64,000 nucleotides of DNA from Rugamonas sp. A1-17 (lineage in GTDB: Bacteria; Pseudomonadota; Gammaproteobacteria; Burkholderiales; Burkholderiaceae_D). Location of the stretch: NCBI GenBank assembly GCA_025548565.1, contig JAJLPB010000009.1, positions 248,001 to 312,000 of the forward strand. Direction: 5' to 3'. Below the pieces are notes generated by a model. That model had not been told where the DNA came from. It saw only the letters and a program-made list of their open reading frames with translations, and searched no databases. Shown here one piece after another: positions 33,979-42,424 of this stretch. A program made the translations under genes and the position numbers. The first letter of the stretch is position 1; the number at the start of each line of letters is the position of its first letter.

Positions 33979-34815
33979 CTATTCCTGGATCCGGGCGTCG
34001 GCCGGCGAAATCGCCAGCCGGCGCACATCGTCCCAGTCCTTGTCCTGGGCCGGCTCGAAGCCGTTGAAGCCTATCCCGGCCAGCAGCTTGAGCTGCGCCG
34101 GGTCGCCGTTCATCCGCATCATCGCCGCCAGCACACGCTCGCGCACGGCCGGGTCCAGCTGCGGACGGGTGGCGATGGCGTGCGTGGTGAAGAGCGGGCT
34201 GGTCCACAACACCCGCAGCTCGCCCGAGATGCGGCGGTCCAGCAGGTCCAGCGTGCGCGGCACGCCGCCCCCGGCAGGATACAGGCCCTGCGCCACGTCG
34301 CGGTACACCGAATTGTGCGACTTGACGAAGGCGGCCTTGAACGGCACGCCCAGTCGCCGCAGCTCGGCCTGCACCAGCAGGCTCGCGCCGAACGCGGCCG
34401 GGGTGGGGAAAGCCAGCGTGGCGCCGGCCAGTTGCCTGAGCTCGCGCACCGGGCTGTCCTTGCGCACCACCACCATGCCGCGCAGACGCTCGCCTTTGGC
34501 GCGCGCCAGCGCGCGATAGCCGGGCTTGGTGTTGTAGACCACGAAATGATACGGGTTCATGTAGGCGAAATCGTATTCGCCGGCCGCCAGGCGGCGCTCG
34601 AAGGTGGGCACGTCCGGCGCGGTGGCGAAGGTGATTTTGACGCCGGCTTGCTCCGACAGCGCCATCAGCACCGGGGTCCAGTTGACAGCCAGCTGCGAGG
34701 CCGACTCCTGCGGCACCACGCCGAAGGTGTAACTGGTCTGCTGCGCCGACACCGTGCTGGCCAGCGTCAACATCAACAATCCGGCACACAGCCAGCGGCG
34801 TAATCGATGAGCCAT
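33979..34815 (-). CDS. PhnD-like periplasmic binding protein (sensor partner)
   Basis: A 278-residue protein starting at the ATG at 34815, which gives signal peptide RLRRWLCAGLLMLTLASTVSAQ. The body matches the phosphate/phosphite/phosphonate binding family: YTFGVVPQESASQLAVNWTPVLMALSEQAGVKITFATAPDVPTFERRLAAGEYDFAYMNPYHFVVY, then LRGMVVVRKDSPVRELRQLAGATLAFPTPAAFGASLL. No ABC transporter genes adjoin; it is followed at 3 bases by the hybrid kinase, so it most likely delivers a ligand to that kinase. Ligand unknown. Confidence 0.88.
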   Translation of the reverse strand: MAHRLRRWLCAGLLMLTLASTVSAQQTSYTFGVVPQESASQLAVNWTPVLMALSEQAGVKITFATAPDVPTFERRLAAGEYDFAYMNPYHFVVYNTKPGYRALARAKGERLRGMVVVRKDSPVRELRQLAGATLAFPTPAAFGASLLVQAELRRLGVPFKAAFVKSHNSVYRDVAQGLYPAGGGVPRTLDLLDRRISGELRVLWTSPLFTTHAIATRPQLDPAVRERVLAAMMRMNGDPAQLKLLAGIGFNGFEPAQDKDWDDVRRLAISPADARIQE

Positions 34816-34905
34816 GGATGGTCGGTTCACAAGAAGAGAGGACGGCTGATCATAGCATGCCGCCCTCAGCAAAAACACGACTCGTTCAAACCCGGACCGA
34901 TTCGA

Positions 34906-35001
34906 CCGTCATCCCGGGCTGCCCGCCTGCCCATGTACGCGAAATCGCCGCTGGCAACCTCGCCCCGTCCTCGCGCGCCGAGCAGCAGGCGGGAATGACG
35001 G
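34906..35001. repeat. Degenerate REP-like inverted pair
   Basis: CCGTCAT (34906-34912) and CCCGCCTGC (34922-34930) are complemented by GCAGGCGGG (34985-34993) and ATGACGG (34995-35001). The composition recalls the pairs at 3716 and 6188, but the arms are interrupted, so this looks like a decayed member. Confidence 0.5.
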
Positions 35002-35026
35002 CGGTGCGGTGCGCTACAATCGGCCG

Positions 35027-35581
35027 ATGAGCCAACTACCTATCGACCTGCTGGAGCCCGTGGACTTCGAGGATTTTCTCCGCTACCTCAACGATCACCT
35101 GTCCGACAACGGCCGGGGCGACACCGCCTACTTCCAGCCGCTGCCACGCGACGACTCGCGCTTCCCCGCCGACAAGGCCGACGCCTTCCAGGCCGGCATG
35201 CGCACGCCGCTGGACGCCCCCGGCTGGCGCCGCGTCTGGGTGGCGCGCGCGGACGACGGCCGCATCGCCGGCCATGTCGACCTGCGCGCCCATCCCGAGC
35301 GCCACGCCGCCCACCGCTGCCTGCTGGGCATGGGTGTGGACCGCGCCTTCCGCCGGCTGGGTCTGGGCGGCCGCCTGATCGGGCACGCCGCGCAGTGGGC
35401 ACGCATGTCGGCCCGGCTTGACTGGATCGACCTGCAAGTGCTGTCCGCGAACACGCCAGCGATCGCACTGTACCGCCGCAACGGCTTCGTGCAAACCGGC
35501 GAAATCCCGGACATGTTCCGCATCGACGGCCAGAGCCTGGCTTACACCAGCATGAGCAGGCGCCTTGACACAATAAAATGA
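35027..35581 (+). CDS. GNAT family N-acetyltransferase
   Basis: A 184-residue acetyltransferase. LLGMGVDRAFRRLGLGGRLIGHAAQWA holds the acetyl-CoA-binding R-x-x-G-x-G/A loop, and IDLQVLSANTPAIALYRRNGFVQTGEIPDMFRID is the C-terminal strand-helix typical of RimI-like GNATs. The ATG at 35027 was chosen because TACAAT at 35015-35020 would otherwise lie in the coding region. The stop codon is part of the Fur box for the next gene. Substrate unknown. Confidence 0.88.
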   Translation: MSQLPIDLLEPVDFEDFLRYLNDHLSDNGRGDTAYFQPLPRDDSRFPADKADAFQAGMRTPLDAPGWRRVWVARADDGRIAGHVDLRAHPERHAAHRCLLGMGVDRAFRRLGLGGRLIGHAAQWARMSARLDWIDLQVLSANTPAIALYRRNGFVQTGEIPDMFRIDGQSLAYTSMSRRLDTIK

Positions 35582-35593
35582 GAATGGTTATCA
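35579..35593 (+). promoter_or_regulatory. Fur box upstream of the siderophore receptor
   Basis: TGAGAATGGTTATCA matches the 7-1-7 Fur consensus TGATAATnATTATCA at 12 of 14 defined positions. It is 66 bases before the receptor ATG and includes the stop codon of the upstream gene. Iron repression of the receptor is expected. Confidence 0.75.
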
Positions 35594-35658
35594 TTCAATA
35601 ATTTAACTGAGAAGCCTGCCGCCGCCAGCCACATTCTCGCTTTGATTGTGGGATACGA

Positions 35659-37848
35659 ATGGAAAAGCATACCTTGGACCGGCTGGCGGTCCTGATGGGG
35701 CTGGCGGCACCGCTGGCGGCGCAGGCGCAGATCGCGGCGGAGGCGGCCACGGCGGTCCTGCCGCGCATTGAAGTCCACGGCGAGAGCCTGGGCGCCACCA
35801 CCGAAGGCACCGGCTCCTACACCACCGGCAAGGCCAAAACCGCCCTGCCCCTCGGCATGGCGCTGCGCGATACGCCGCAATCGGTCTCGGTGGTGACCCA
35901 GCAGCGCATCGAGGACCAGGGCCTGCTGACGGTGACCGACGTGGTCAACAACGTCACCGGCGTCTCGGTCAACCAATACGAAACCAACCGCGCCGGTTTC
36001 ACCGCGCGCGGCTTCGACATCGACAACCTGCAAATCGACGGCATCCCCACCACCTGGGACCAGGCCTGGAGCTCGGGCGAGGTGCTGGGCAGCCTGGCCA
36101 CCTACGACCGCGTCGAGGTGGTGCGCGGCGCGACCGGACTGATGACGGGCGCCGGCAATCCGTCAGCCGCCATCAACCTGGTGCGCAAGCGCGCCAACAG
36201 CAAGGAGCTGACCGGCACGGCCGAAATCGGCATCGGCAGCTGGAACGAGCGGCGCGCGATGGCCGACGTCTCCACCGCGCTGAACCAGGCCGGCAGCGTG
36301 CGCGCCCGCGTGGTTGGCGAGTACCAGGCCGGCGACAGCTGGATCCAGCTGATGCGGAAAAACAGCCGCACCCTGTACGGCACGCTGGAAGCGGACCTGG
36401 GCCGCAAGACCGTGCTGTCGGCCGGCTACAGCTACCAGAAGACCGATCCCAAGGGCCCGATGTGGGGCGGCCTGCCCTACTGGTACAGCGATGGCGGCCG
36501 CACCGACTGGGACCGCTCGAAAACCTCGGCCGCCGGCTGGACCCGCTGGGGCACGGAATATGGCAATTTCTTCGCCAACCTCGACCACGAATTGGACAAC
36601 GGCTGGAAGCTGCGCGCCAGCCACAGCCACGGCGACCGCAAAGCCGATTCCTACCTGCTCTACCTGTCCGGCATCCCCGACCGCGCGACCGGCGCCGGCA
36701 TGGGCGCGTTCGCCGGCTCCTACCAGACCCACACCAAACAGGACGACTTCGGCCTGCACGCCAGCGGCCCGTTCGCGCTGGGCGGGCGCAAGCACGAGGC
36801 GGCGTTCGGCTATATGCACTCGAAGCAGCAGTTCAACGCCGACAGCCGCGCCGCCGACTTCGGCCCCGGCGGCGTGCCCGACGTGGGCGACTTCAACCGC
36901 TGGAACGGCAGCTATCCCGAGCCGGCGTGGGGCCCGGCCACCTTCTACGAAAGCAGCGTCACCACGCAGCAAGCCGTCTACGGCGTTGCGCGCTTCTCGC
37001 TGGCCGATCCGCTCAGGCTGATCGCCGGCGCCCGCCTCAGCGACTACGACAAAACCGGCCACGGCCTGTACACCGCGCCGTACCAGCTCAAGCACAACCG
37101 CCAGCTGACGCCGTATGCCGGCCTGGTCTACGACATCAACGACAGTTACTCGGCCTACGCCAGCTACACCAGCATCTTCCAGCCGCAGAACCTGAAGGAC
37201 ATCGGCGGCAAGACGCTGGACCCGATCGAAGGCAAGAGCGCCGAGGCCGGCGTCAAGGGCGAGTTCTTCGAAGGCCGCCTGAACGCCTCGTTCGCGCTGT
37301 TCCGTATCAAGCAGGACAAGCTGGGCCAGGAAGCCGGCCTGGTCGACCGCGACGGCGCCGGCCCGCTGGCGCCGGAGGCCTATTACCGCGCGGCCACCGG
37401 TGCCACCAGCCGTGGCATGGAGTTCGAAGTGGCCGGCCAATTGGCCAAAGGCTGGAACGCCAGCCTCGGCTACACGCGCTTCCACGCGGAGGACGCGGCC
37501 GGCGCCGACATCAACAGCGTCTATCCGCGCAAGCTGCTGCGCCTGTTCACCACCTGGCAGTTGCCGGGCGACTGGAAGGCGGTGACGGTGGGCGGCGGCG
37601 TCAACTGGGAAGGCCGCGCCTACACGCTCGATCCCAACGCGCCCGCCCACAGCGGCGGCCGCATCGGGCAGCCGGCCTACAGCCTGGTCAACCTGATGGC
37701 GCGCTACGACATCAACCGGCAGTGGTCGGCGCAGCTCAACATCAACAACGCGTTGGACAAGCGCCACTTCGGCATGTTCGCCGCGTATGGCGCGATCACC
37801 TACGCGGCCCCGCGCAGCGCCGCGCTCAACCTCAGGTATCGCTTTTAA
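35659..37848 (+). CDS. TonB-dependent siderophore receptor (FhuE/FpvA type)
   Basis: A 729-residue outer membrane receptor. Signal peptide ends AAPLAAQAQ. The plug carries ALRDTPQSVSVVTQQRIEDQGLLTVTDVVNNVTGVSVNQYETNRAGFTARGFDIDNLQIDGIPTTWDQAW and YDRVEVVRGATGLMTGAGNPSAAINLVRKRA, a pattern specific to hydroxamate/pyoverdine-type receptors such as FhuE and FpvA. The barrel ends NLRYRF with the terminal Phe. No N-terminal signalling (STN) domain is seen. Repression by Fur is supported by the upstream box. Confidence 0.93.
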   Translation: MEKHTLDRLAVLMGLAAPLAAQAQIAAEAATAVLPRIEVHGESLGATTEGTGSYTTGKAKTALPLGMALRDTPQSVSVVTQQRIEDQGLLTVTDVVNNVTGVSVNQYETNRAGFTARGFDIDNLQIDGIPTTWDQAWSSGEVLGSLATYDRVEVVRGATGLMTGAGNPSAAINLVRKRANSKELTGTAEIGIGSWNERRAMADVSTALNQAGSVRARVVGEYQAGDSWIQLMRKNSRTLYGTLEADLGRKTVLSAGYSYQKTDPKGPMWGGLPYWYSDGGRTDWDRSKTSAAGWTRWGTEYGNFFANLDHELDNGWKLRASHSHGDRKADSYLLYLSGIPDRATGAGMGAFAGSYQTHTKQDDFGLHASGPFALGGRKHEAAFGYMHSKQQFNADSRAADFGPGGVPDVGDFNRWNGSYPEPAWGPATFYESSVTTQQAVYGVARFSLADPLRLIAGARLSDYDKTGHGLYTAPYQLKHNRQLTPYAGLVYDINDSYSAYASYTSIFQPQNLKDIGGKTLDPIEGKSAEAGVKGEFFEGRLNASFALFRIKQDKLGQEAGLVDRDGAGPLAPEAYYRAATGATSRGMEFEVAGQLAKGWNASLGYTRFHAEDAAGADINSVYPRKLLRLFTTWQLPGDWKAVTVGGGVNWEGRAYTLDPNAPAHSGGRIGQPAYSLVNLMARYDINRQWSAQLNINNALDKRHFGMFAAYGAITYAAPRSAALNLRYRF

Positions 37849-37854
37849 GGGGGT

Positions 37855-37868
37855 GTCCGTTTCCGGAC
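37855..37868. promoter_or_regulatory. Candidate activator site (GTCCG-N4-CGGAC) for the sigma54 regulator
   Basis: GTCCG TTTC CGGAC is a short perfect inverted repeat about 100 bases before the sigma54 promoter, a usual enhancer distance. It lies right after the receptor stop and has no T-run, so it is not an obvious terminator. Assignment to the NtrC-type regulator encoded in this operon is a guess. Confidence 0.4.
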
Positions 37869-37966
37869 GGTGTTGAACGAAGGCGGGCAAGCGCGCCCGC
37901 CGCGCGCGGCATGCCCGATCGCGCGGAAGCCTTGATTTTGCTGGGTTTGCGCGCATCGCCGGCATG

Positions 37967-37982
37967 TGGCACGGCTATTGCA
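37967..37982 (+). promoter_or_regulatory. Sigma54 (-24/-12) promoter of the exporter operon
   Basis: TGGCACGGCTATTGCA matches the sigma54 consensus TGGCAC-N5-TTGCA at every defined position, with GG and GC 10 bases apart. Transcription should begin near 37993, 25 bases before the adaptor ATG at 38018. The same operon encodes a sigma54-dependent response regulator. Confidence 0.88.
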
Positions 37983-38017
37983 ATAGAGAGCACAACTCTA
38001 GCTCACTATCGCATCCC

Positions 38018-39265
38018 ATGGACCAGGCCCTCAACCCCGATATCCTTTCCCGCCGCAGGCGCAAGACCGCGCTGGTGGTGGCAGCCATGCTGGCCACGCT
38101 GTGCGCGGCCGCGTGGGGCATCAACCGCGTGGTCAGCCCCAGCGTCGACGCCGGCAGCGTGGTGCTGGCCGAGGTCCATGTCGGCAATATCGCCAACACC
38201 ATCAACGCTTCCGGCATCGTCATCCCGGTGCACGAGGAGCTGGTCTCCAGCCCGATCCAGACCCACGTGGCCAAGGTCCACGCCAAGCTGGGCCAGCAGG
38301 TCAAGGCCGGCGAGCTGCTGCTGGAGCTGGACAACCGCACCATCGTGCTGGCGATGGACAGCATCAAGGAACAGCTGGCCCAGCAGGAGAACCGCATCCT
38401 CGCGCTGACGCTGGAACTGGCGCAGAAACGCAAACAAATCGTCAGCGCCATCGAGCTGCTGGAGCTGGACCTGCAAGCCACCCGCGTCAAGCTGGGCCGC
38501 TACCAGACACTGCGCAAAGCCGGCGGCGTCTCGGCCGAGGACTTGCTGACCGCCGAACTGAACGTCAAGCGCACCGAGATCCAGCTGCGCCAGCAGCATG
38601 AGCAGATCGACGACAGCCAGCGCGTCACCTCCTCCAGCATCGAAGGCGCTCGGCTGCAAAAGAACATCCTGCAAAAACAACTGCAACAGCAACAGGAGCT
38701 GCTGGCGCAAACCCAGGTGCGCGCGCCGTTCGCCGGCATGCTGACCTGGCTGCTGGCCGACGAGGGCGCCAGCCTGGCCACCGGCCAGCTGGTGGCCAAG
38801 GTCTCCGAGCTGAGCAACTACAAGGTCGAGGCCTCGCTGTCGGACTTCCATGCGCGCGCGCTCAGCGCCGGCCAGGCGGTGCGCGTCGAGCAGGGCAATG
38901 TGCGGCTGGACGGCGTGGTGCAGACCATCCTGCCGGAGATCCAGAACGGCACCGTCAAGCTGCTGGTCACGCTCAACCAGCCCAGCCACCCGATGCTGCG
39001 CAACAAGCTGCGGGTGGAGGTGAACATCGTCACCGAGCAGAAGCAGCGCACGCTGCTGGCCGACTACGGCCCGGCCTTCAACGGCCGCGGCCCGCAGGAC
39101 ATCTTCGTGGTGCGCGATGGCATGGCCCGCAAGACCACGCTCAACATCGGCGCCAGCGACGGCAAGGCCGTGGAGATCCTGTCCGGCGCCCGCGCCGGCG
39201 ACCGCCTCATCATTTCAGACACCACCCGCTACAAGGACCGCGACAGCATCCGCGTCGCCCAATAA
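38018..39265 (+). CDS. HlyD/MacA-type periplasmic adaptor of an ABC exporter
   Basis: A 415-residue membrane fusion protein. N-terminal basic stretch and one transmembrane helix (KTALVVAAMLATLCAAAWGI), then the split lipoyl/barrel domains around a long coiled coil (about residues 115-240, IVLAMDSIKEQLAQQENRI...ILQKQLQQQQELLAQTQVRAPFAGMLTWLLADEGA). It would connect the inner membrane ABC complex to an outer membrane channel not encoded here. The ATG at 38018 fits the sigma54 start; upstream in-frame codons overlap the promoter. Confidence 0.9.
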   Translation: MDQALNPDILSRRRRKTALVVAAMLATLCAAAWGINRVVSPSVDAGSVVLAEVHVGNIANTINASGIVIPVHEELVSSPIQTHVAKVHAKLGQQVKAGELLLELDNRTIVLAMDSIKEQLAQQENRILALTLELAQKRKQIVSAIELLELDLQATRVKLGRYQTLRKAGGVSAEDLLTAELNVKRTEIQLRQQHEQIDDSQRVTSSSIEGARLQKNILQKQLQQQQELLAQTQVRAPFAGMLTWLLADEGASLATGQLVAKVSELSNYKVEASLSDFHARALSAGQAVRVEQGNVRLDGVVQTILPEIQNGTVKLLVTLNQPSHPMLRNKLRVEVNIVTEQKQRTLLADYGPAFNGRGPQDIFVVRDGMARKTTLNIGASDGKAVEILSGARAGDRLIISDTTRYKDRDSIRVAQ

Positions 39266-39285
39266 CCCGCATCGAAAGGACCATC

Positions 39286-39951
39286 ATGATCCGCCTGAGC
39301 AACGTCAGCAAAACCTACCAGACCGACAAGGTCGAAACCCTGGCCCTGAAGGACATCGACCTGCATGTCGAGAAATCGGAATTCGTCTGCATCATGGGCC
39401 CCAGCGGTTGCGGCAAGAGCACGCTGCTGAACCTGATCGGCCTGCTGGACCGTCCAGGCAGCGGCGCCATCCACGTGGGCGGCGCGCCGGTGGCCTCGTA
39501 CAAGGACAAGCACGTGGCCAAGCTGCGCAACAACACCTTCGGCTTCATCTTCCAGAGCTTCCACCTGATCAACGACCTGCGCGTGATCGACAACGTCGAG
39601 CTGCCGCTGCTGTACCGCGACCTGTCGGCCAAGAAGCGCCAGCGGCTGGCGCGCGAGGCGCTGGAAAAAGTCGGCCTCGGCGCGCGCATGGACCACTACC
39701 CCAACCAGCTGTCGGGCGGCCAGCAACAGCGCGTGGCGATCGCCCGCGCCATCGTCGGCCAGCCGCAGGTGCTGCTGGCCGACGAGCCAACCGGCAACCT
39801 GGACAGCAAGATGGGCCAGGAGGTGATGGACATCCTGCTCAAGCTCAACAGCGAGGGCACGACCGTGGTGATGGTCACCCACGACGAGCAGGAAGCCAAG
39901 CGCGCCAGCCGCATCGTGCGCGTGTTCGACGGCCAGCTGGTCGCCGCTTAA
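39286..39951 (+). CDS. ABC transporter ATPase, MacB/LolD type
   Basis: A 221-residue ATPase. Walker A GPSGCGKST, Q-loop FIFQSFHLI, signature LSGGQQQR, Walker B VLLADEPTG with the following NLDSKMG and the H-loop VTHD are all intact. The TYQTDKVETLALKDIDLHVEKSEFVCIMG opening is the MacB/LolD/FtsE subfamily pattern, which powers mechanotransmission rather than direct transport. AAAGGA lies before the ATG; the gene is 20 bases after the adaptor gene. Confidence 0.96.
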   Translation: MIRLSNVSKTYQTDKVETLALKDIDLHVEKSEFVCIMGPSGCGKSTLLNLIGLLDRPGSGAIHVGGAPVASYKDKHVAKLRNNTFGFIFQSFHLINDLRVIDNVELPLLYRDLSAKKRQRLAREALEKVGLGARMDHYPNQLSGGQQQRVAIARAIVGQPQVLLADEPTGNLDSKMGQEVMDILLKLNSEGTTVVMVTHDEQEAKRASRIVRVFDGQLVAA

Positions 39952-39966
39952 GTTTAAGGGGACGCC

Positions 39967-41205
39967 ATGTTCAGGAATTATCTGCTGACCGCGTGGAAGG
40001 TCTTCATGCGCCGCAAGCTGTTCACCGCCATCAACCTGCTGTGCATCGTGCTGACGCTGGTGGTGCTGCTGGTGGTCACGGCGCTGCTGCAAAACGCCTT
40101 CTACCCCAGCGGCGTCGAGGGCAAGAGCGACCGCTTCGTGCAAGCCATCATGATCGAGGCCCGCCACACCGAGGGCAAGGGCGTGCGCCGCAGCCCGCTC
40201 GGCTTCAAGCTGATCGACAAATACATCAAGCCGCTGCCTGGTGTGGAGGCGGTATCGGCCACCACCATGCCGGAAACCGTGTCGGTGTACCAGGAGGGCC
40301 GCGTCAGCGAACTGCTGATGCGCCGCACCGACGCCGAATACTGGAAGATCCTCGACTTCAAGGTGCTGCAGGGCCGCGTGCCGGACCAGGCCGACGTCGA
40401 CCAGGGCCGCTTCGTGGCGGTCGTCAACGCCAGCACCGCGCGCAAGCTGTTCCCCGGCCAGCCGGCGCTGGACCAGAAGATCAGCATTGGCGGCCAGTAC
40501 TTCACCGTCATCGGCGTAGTCGAGGACGCCATGCACCTGAACGCCTTCTCCGACATCTGGGCGCCCATCACCACCTTCCCGTCGACCGACTACCGCAACC
40601 AGATCTTCGGCAACTTCGCCTTCATGGTGCTGGCGCACACGGCAGCGGACTTGCCGCGCATCCGGCGCGACATCGAGGCGGCCGCCAAGACCGTGGCGTT
40701 TGACGATCCCAAGCAATACAACATCGCCCGCGTCTGGGGCGACAGCAAGCTCGACCTGTTCGCCCGCATGCTGCTGCAACAGGAAGGCGCCGATTCCGGC
40801 GCCGGCAAGCTATTGCTGATCATCGGCGGCCTGATGCTGCTGTTCATGGCGCTGCCGGCGCTCAACCTGGTCAACCTGAACACCGGCCGCATCCTGGAGC
40901 GCAGCAGCGAGATCGGCGTGCGCAAGGCCTTCGGCGCCACCAGCGCCCACCTGGTGCGCCAGCTGGTGCTGGAGAACGTGCTGCTGTGCCTGGCCGGCGG
41001 CCTGATCGGCCTGGCCTGCGCGCGGGTGGTGCTGTGGTGGCTGGAGGGCTCGGGACTGATCCCCTACCTGCATGTGGAACTGAACCTGGCCGTGTTCGGC
41101 ATGGGCCTGCTGCTGGCGACCGTGTTCGGCCTGCTGTCGGGCGTGCTGCCGGCCTGGAAGATGTCCCGCCTCGATCCCGTCCACGCCTTGAAAGGAGCCG
41201 CATGA
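39967..41205 (+). CDS. ABC transporter permease, MacB-type (first)
   Basis: A 412-residue permease: one N-terminal helix (KLFTAINLLCIVLTLVVLLVVTALL), a periplasmic MacB core domain (about residues 45-270), then three C-terminal FtsX helices (LLLIIGGLMLLFMALPALNLVNLN, LVLENVLLCLAGGLIGLAC, LAVFGMGLLLATVFGLLSGVLPAWKMSRLDPVHALKGAA). RILERSSEIGVRKAFGA is the conserved FtsX coupling segment. Ends in a 4-base overlap with the next permease gene. Confidence 0.93.
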   Translation: MFRNYLLTAWKVFMRRKLFTAINLLCIVLTLVVLLVVTALLQNAFYPSGVEGKSDRFVQAIMIEARHTEGKGVRRSPLGFKLIDKYIKPLPGVEAVSATTMPETVSVYQEGRVSELLMRRTDAEYWKILDFKVLQGRVPDQADVDQGRFVAVVNASTARKLFPGQPALDQKISIGGQYFTVIGVVEDAMHLNAFSDIWAPITTFPSTDYRNQIFGNFAFMVLAHTAADLPRIRRDIEAAAKTVAFDDPKQYNIARVWGDSKLDLFARMLLQQEGADSGAGKLLLIIGGLMLLFMALPALNLVNLNTGRILERSSEIGVRKAFGATSAHLVRQLVLENVLLCLAGGLIGLACARVVLWWLEGSGLIPYLHVELNLAVFGMGLLLATVFGLLSGVLPAWKMSRLDPVHALKGAA

Positions 41206-42410
41206 TGCTGCGCCACTTATTGAAACTGATCTGGAAGCGCAAGTCGCGCAATATGATGCTGTCGCTGGAAATCCTGCTGGCCTTCGTGGTGGTGTTCGCC
41301 ATCGCCGCGTTCGCCCTGCGCAGCTACCAGCTGTACCGGATGCCGACCGGCTTCAGCTACCAGGACGTGTGGTCGGCCTCGCTCAACGCCCGCAACGAGG
41401 GCGGCATCGAGGCCGATCCGCTGATCTACGACAAATTCCGCCAGAGCCTGAAGGCGCTGCCGGAAGTGCAGGAAGTCGGCTTCAGCAGCTTCCCGGTCTA
41501 CCAGTCGTCGAACTGGATCAGCGAATTCACGCTGCGCGAAGGCAAGCGCAAGTTCGTCTCCAACCTGTTCGAGATCAGCGACGAATTTCCCGCCGTGGTC
41601 GGCATGACGCTGGCCGAGGGCCGCTGGTTCTCCCGGGCCGACGACGGCGCGGCCGAGCGGCCGGTGGTCATCAACCGCCGGCTGGCGCAGAAGCTGTTCG
41701 AGGGCAAGCCGGCGCTCGGCCAGGTGTTCACCGAGGACGAGGACGATCCGAAGAAGGCGCTCAAGCAGTTCAAGGTGGTCGGCATCGTCGAGGAGTTCCG
41801 CAGCCAGGGCGAGTTCATGTCGCCGCCCAGCTTCATGCTGGTGCGCCACCAGGCGGGCGCCGGCGAAGGCGGCCTGGAGGCGATCCAGCTCAAGGTGCGC
41901 CCCGGCACGCCGCGCACCTTCGAGGCGGCGCTCAACCGCCAGCTCAAGCTGGTGCGCAACGACTGGAGCTACACCATTTCGCCGGTGGCCGACATGCGCA
42001 CCTCGATGATCAAGACCCAGACCATTCCGCTGACCGTGCTGGCGGTGATCGCCGCCTTCCTGCTGGTGATGGTGGCGTTCGGCCTGTTCGGCGTGCTGTG
42101 GCAGAACACCACCCAGCGCATTCCGGAGATCGGCCTGCGGCGCGCGGTCGGCGCCGATTCCGGCCACATCTACAGCCAGATCATCGTCGAACAGATGCTG
42201 CTCAGCTCGGGCGCCATGGCCATCGCGCTGCTGTTGCTGGTGCAGTTGCCGCTGACCGGCGCGCTGGGCGACAGCCTGAACTGGACGGTGTTTTTGATGG
42301 CGGCGGCGCTATCGGCCGGCGTGATCTATCTGCTATCCTTGCTGTGTTCGCTCTATCCGGGCTGGCGCGCCGCGCGCCTGAGCCCGACCCAGGCGCTGCA
42401 CTATGAATAG
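41202..42410 (+). CDS. ABC transporter permease, MacB-type (second)
   Basis: A 402-residue permease built like its neighbour: helix MLSLEILLAFVVVFAIAAFAL, a MacB-type periplasmic domain, then three helices and the ending YPGWRAARLSPTQALHYE; RIPEIGLRRAVGAD is the coupling segment. AAAGGAG precedes the ATG at 41202 and the start overlaps the upstream stop, so the two permeases are coupled and probably form a heterodimer. The frame is open further upstream but only as a shadow of the first permease. Confidence 0.93.
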   Translation: MMLRHLLKLIWKRKSRNMMLSLEILLAFVVVFAIAAFALRSYQLYRMPTGFSYQDVWSASLNARNEGGIEADPLIYDKFRQSLKALPEVQEVGFSSFPVYQSSNWISEFTLREGKRKFVSNLFEISDEFPAVVGMTLAEGRWFSRADDGAAERPVVINRRLAQKLFEGKPALGQVFTEDEDDPKKALKQFKVVGIVEEFRSQGEFMSPPSFMLVRHQAGAGEGGLEAIQLKVRPGTPRTFEAALNRQLKLVRNDWSYTISPVADMRTSMIKTQTIPLTVLAVIAAFLLVMVAFGLFGVLWQNTTQRIPEIGLRRAVGADSGHIYSQIIVEQMLLSSGAMAIALLLLVQLPLTGALGDSLNWTVFLMAAALSAGVIYLLSLLCSLYPGWRAARLSPTQALHYE

Positions 42411-42424
42411 GCCAGTTTGAATCG

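Noticed and set aside
31615-34803. A 1062-residue plus-strand open frame
   Set aside because: Antisense to the hybrid kinase and binding protein genes; composition is typical of a shadow frame.
37964-38017. 18-residue N-terminal extension of the exporter adaptor
   Set aside because: It lies over and just after the sigma54 promoter, upstream of or at the predicted transcript start.
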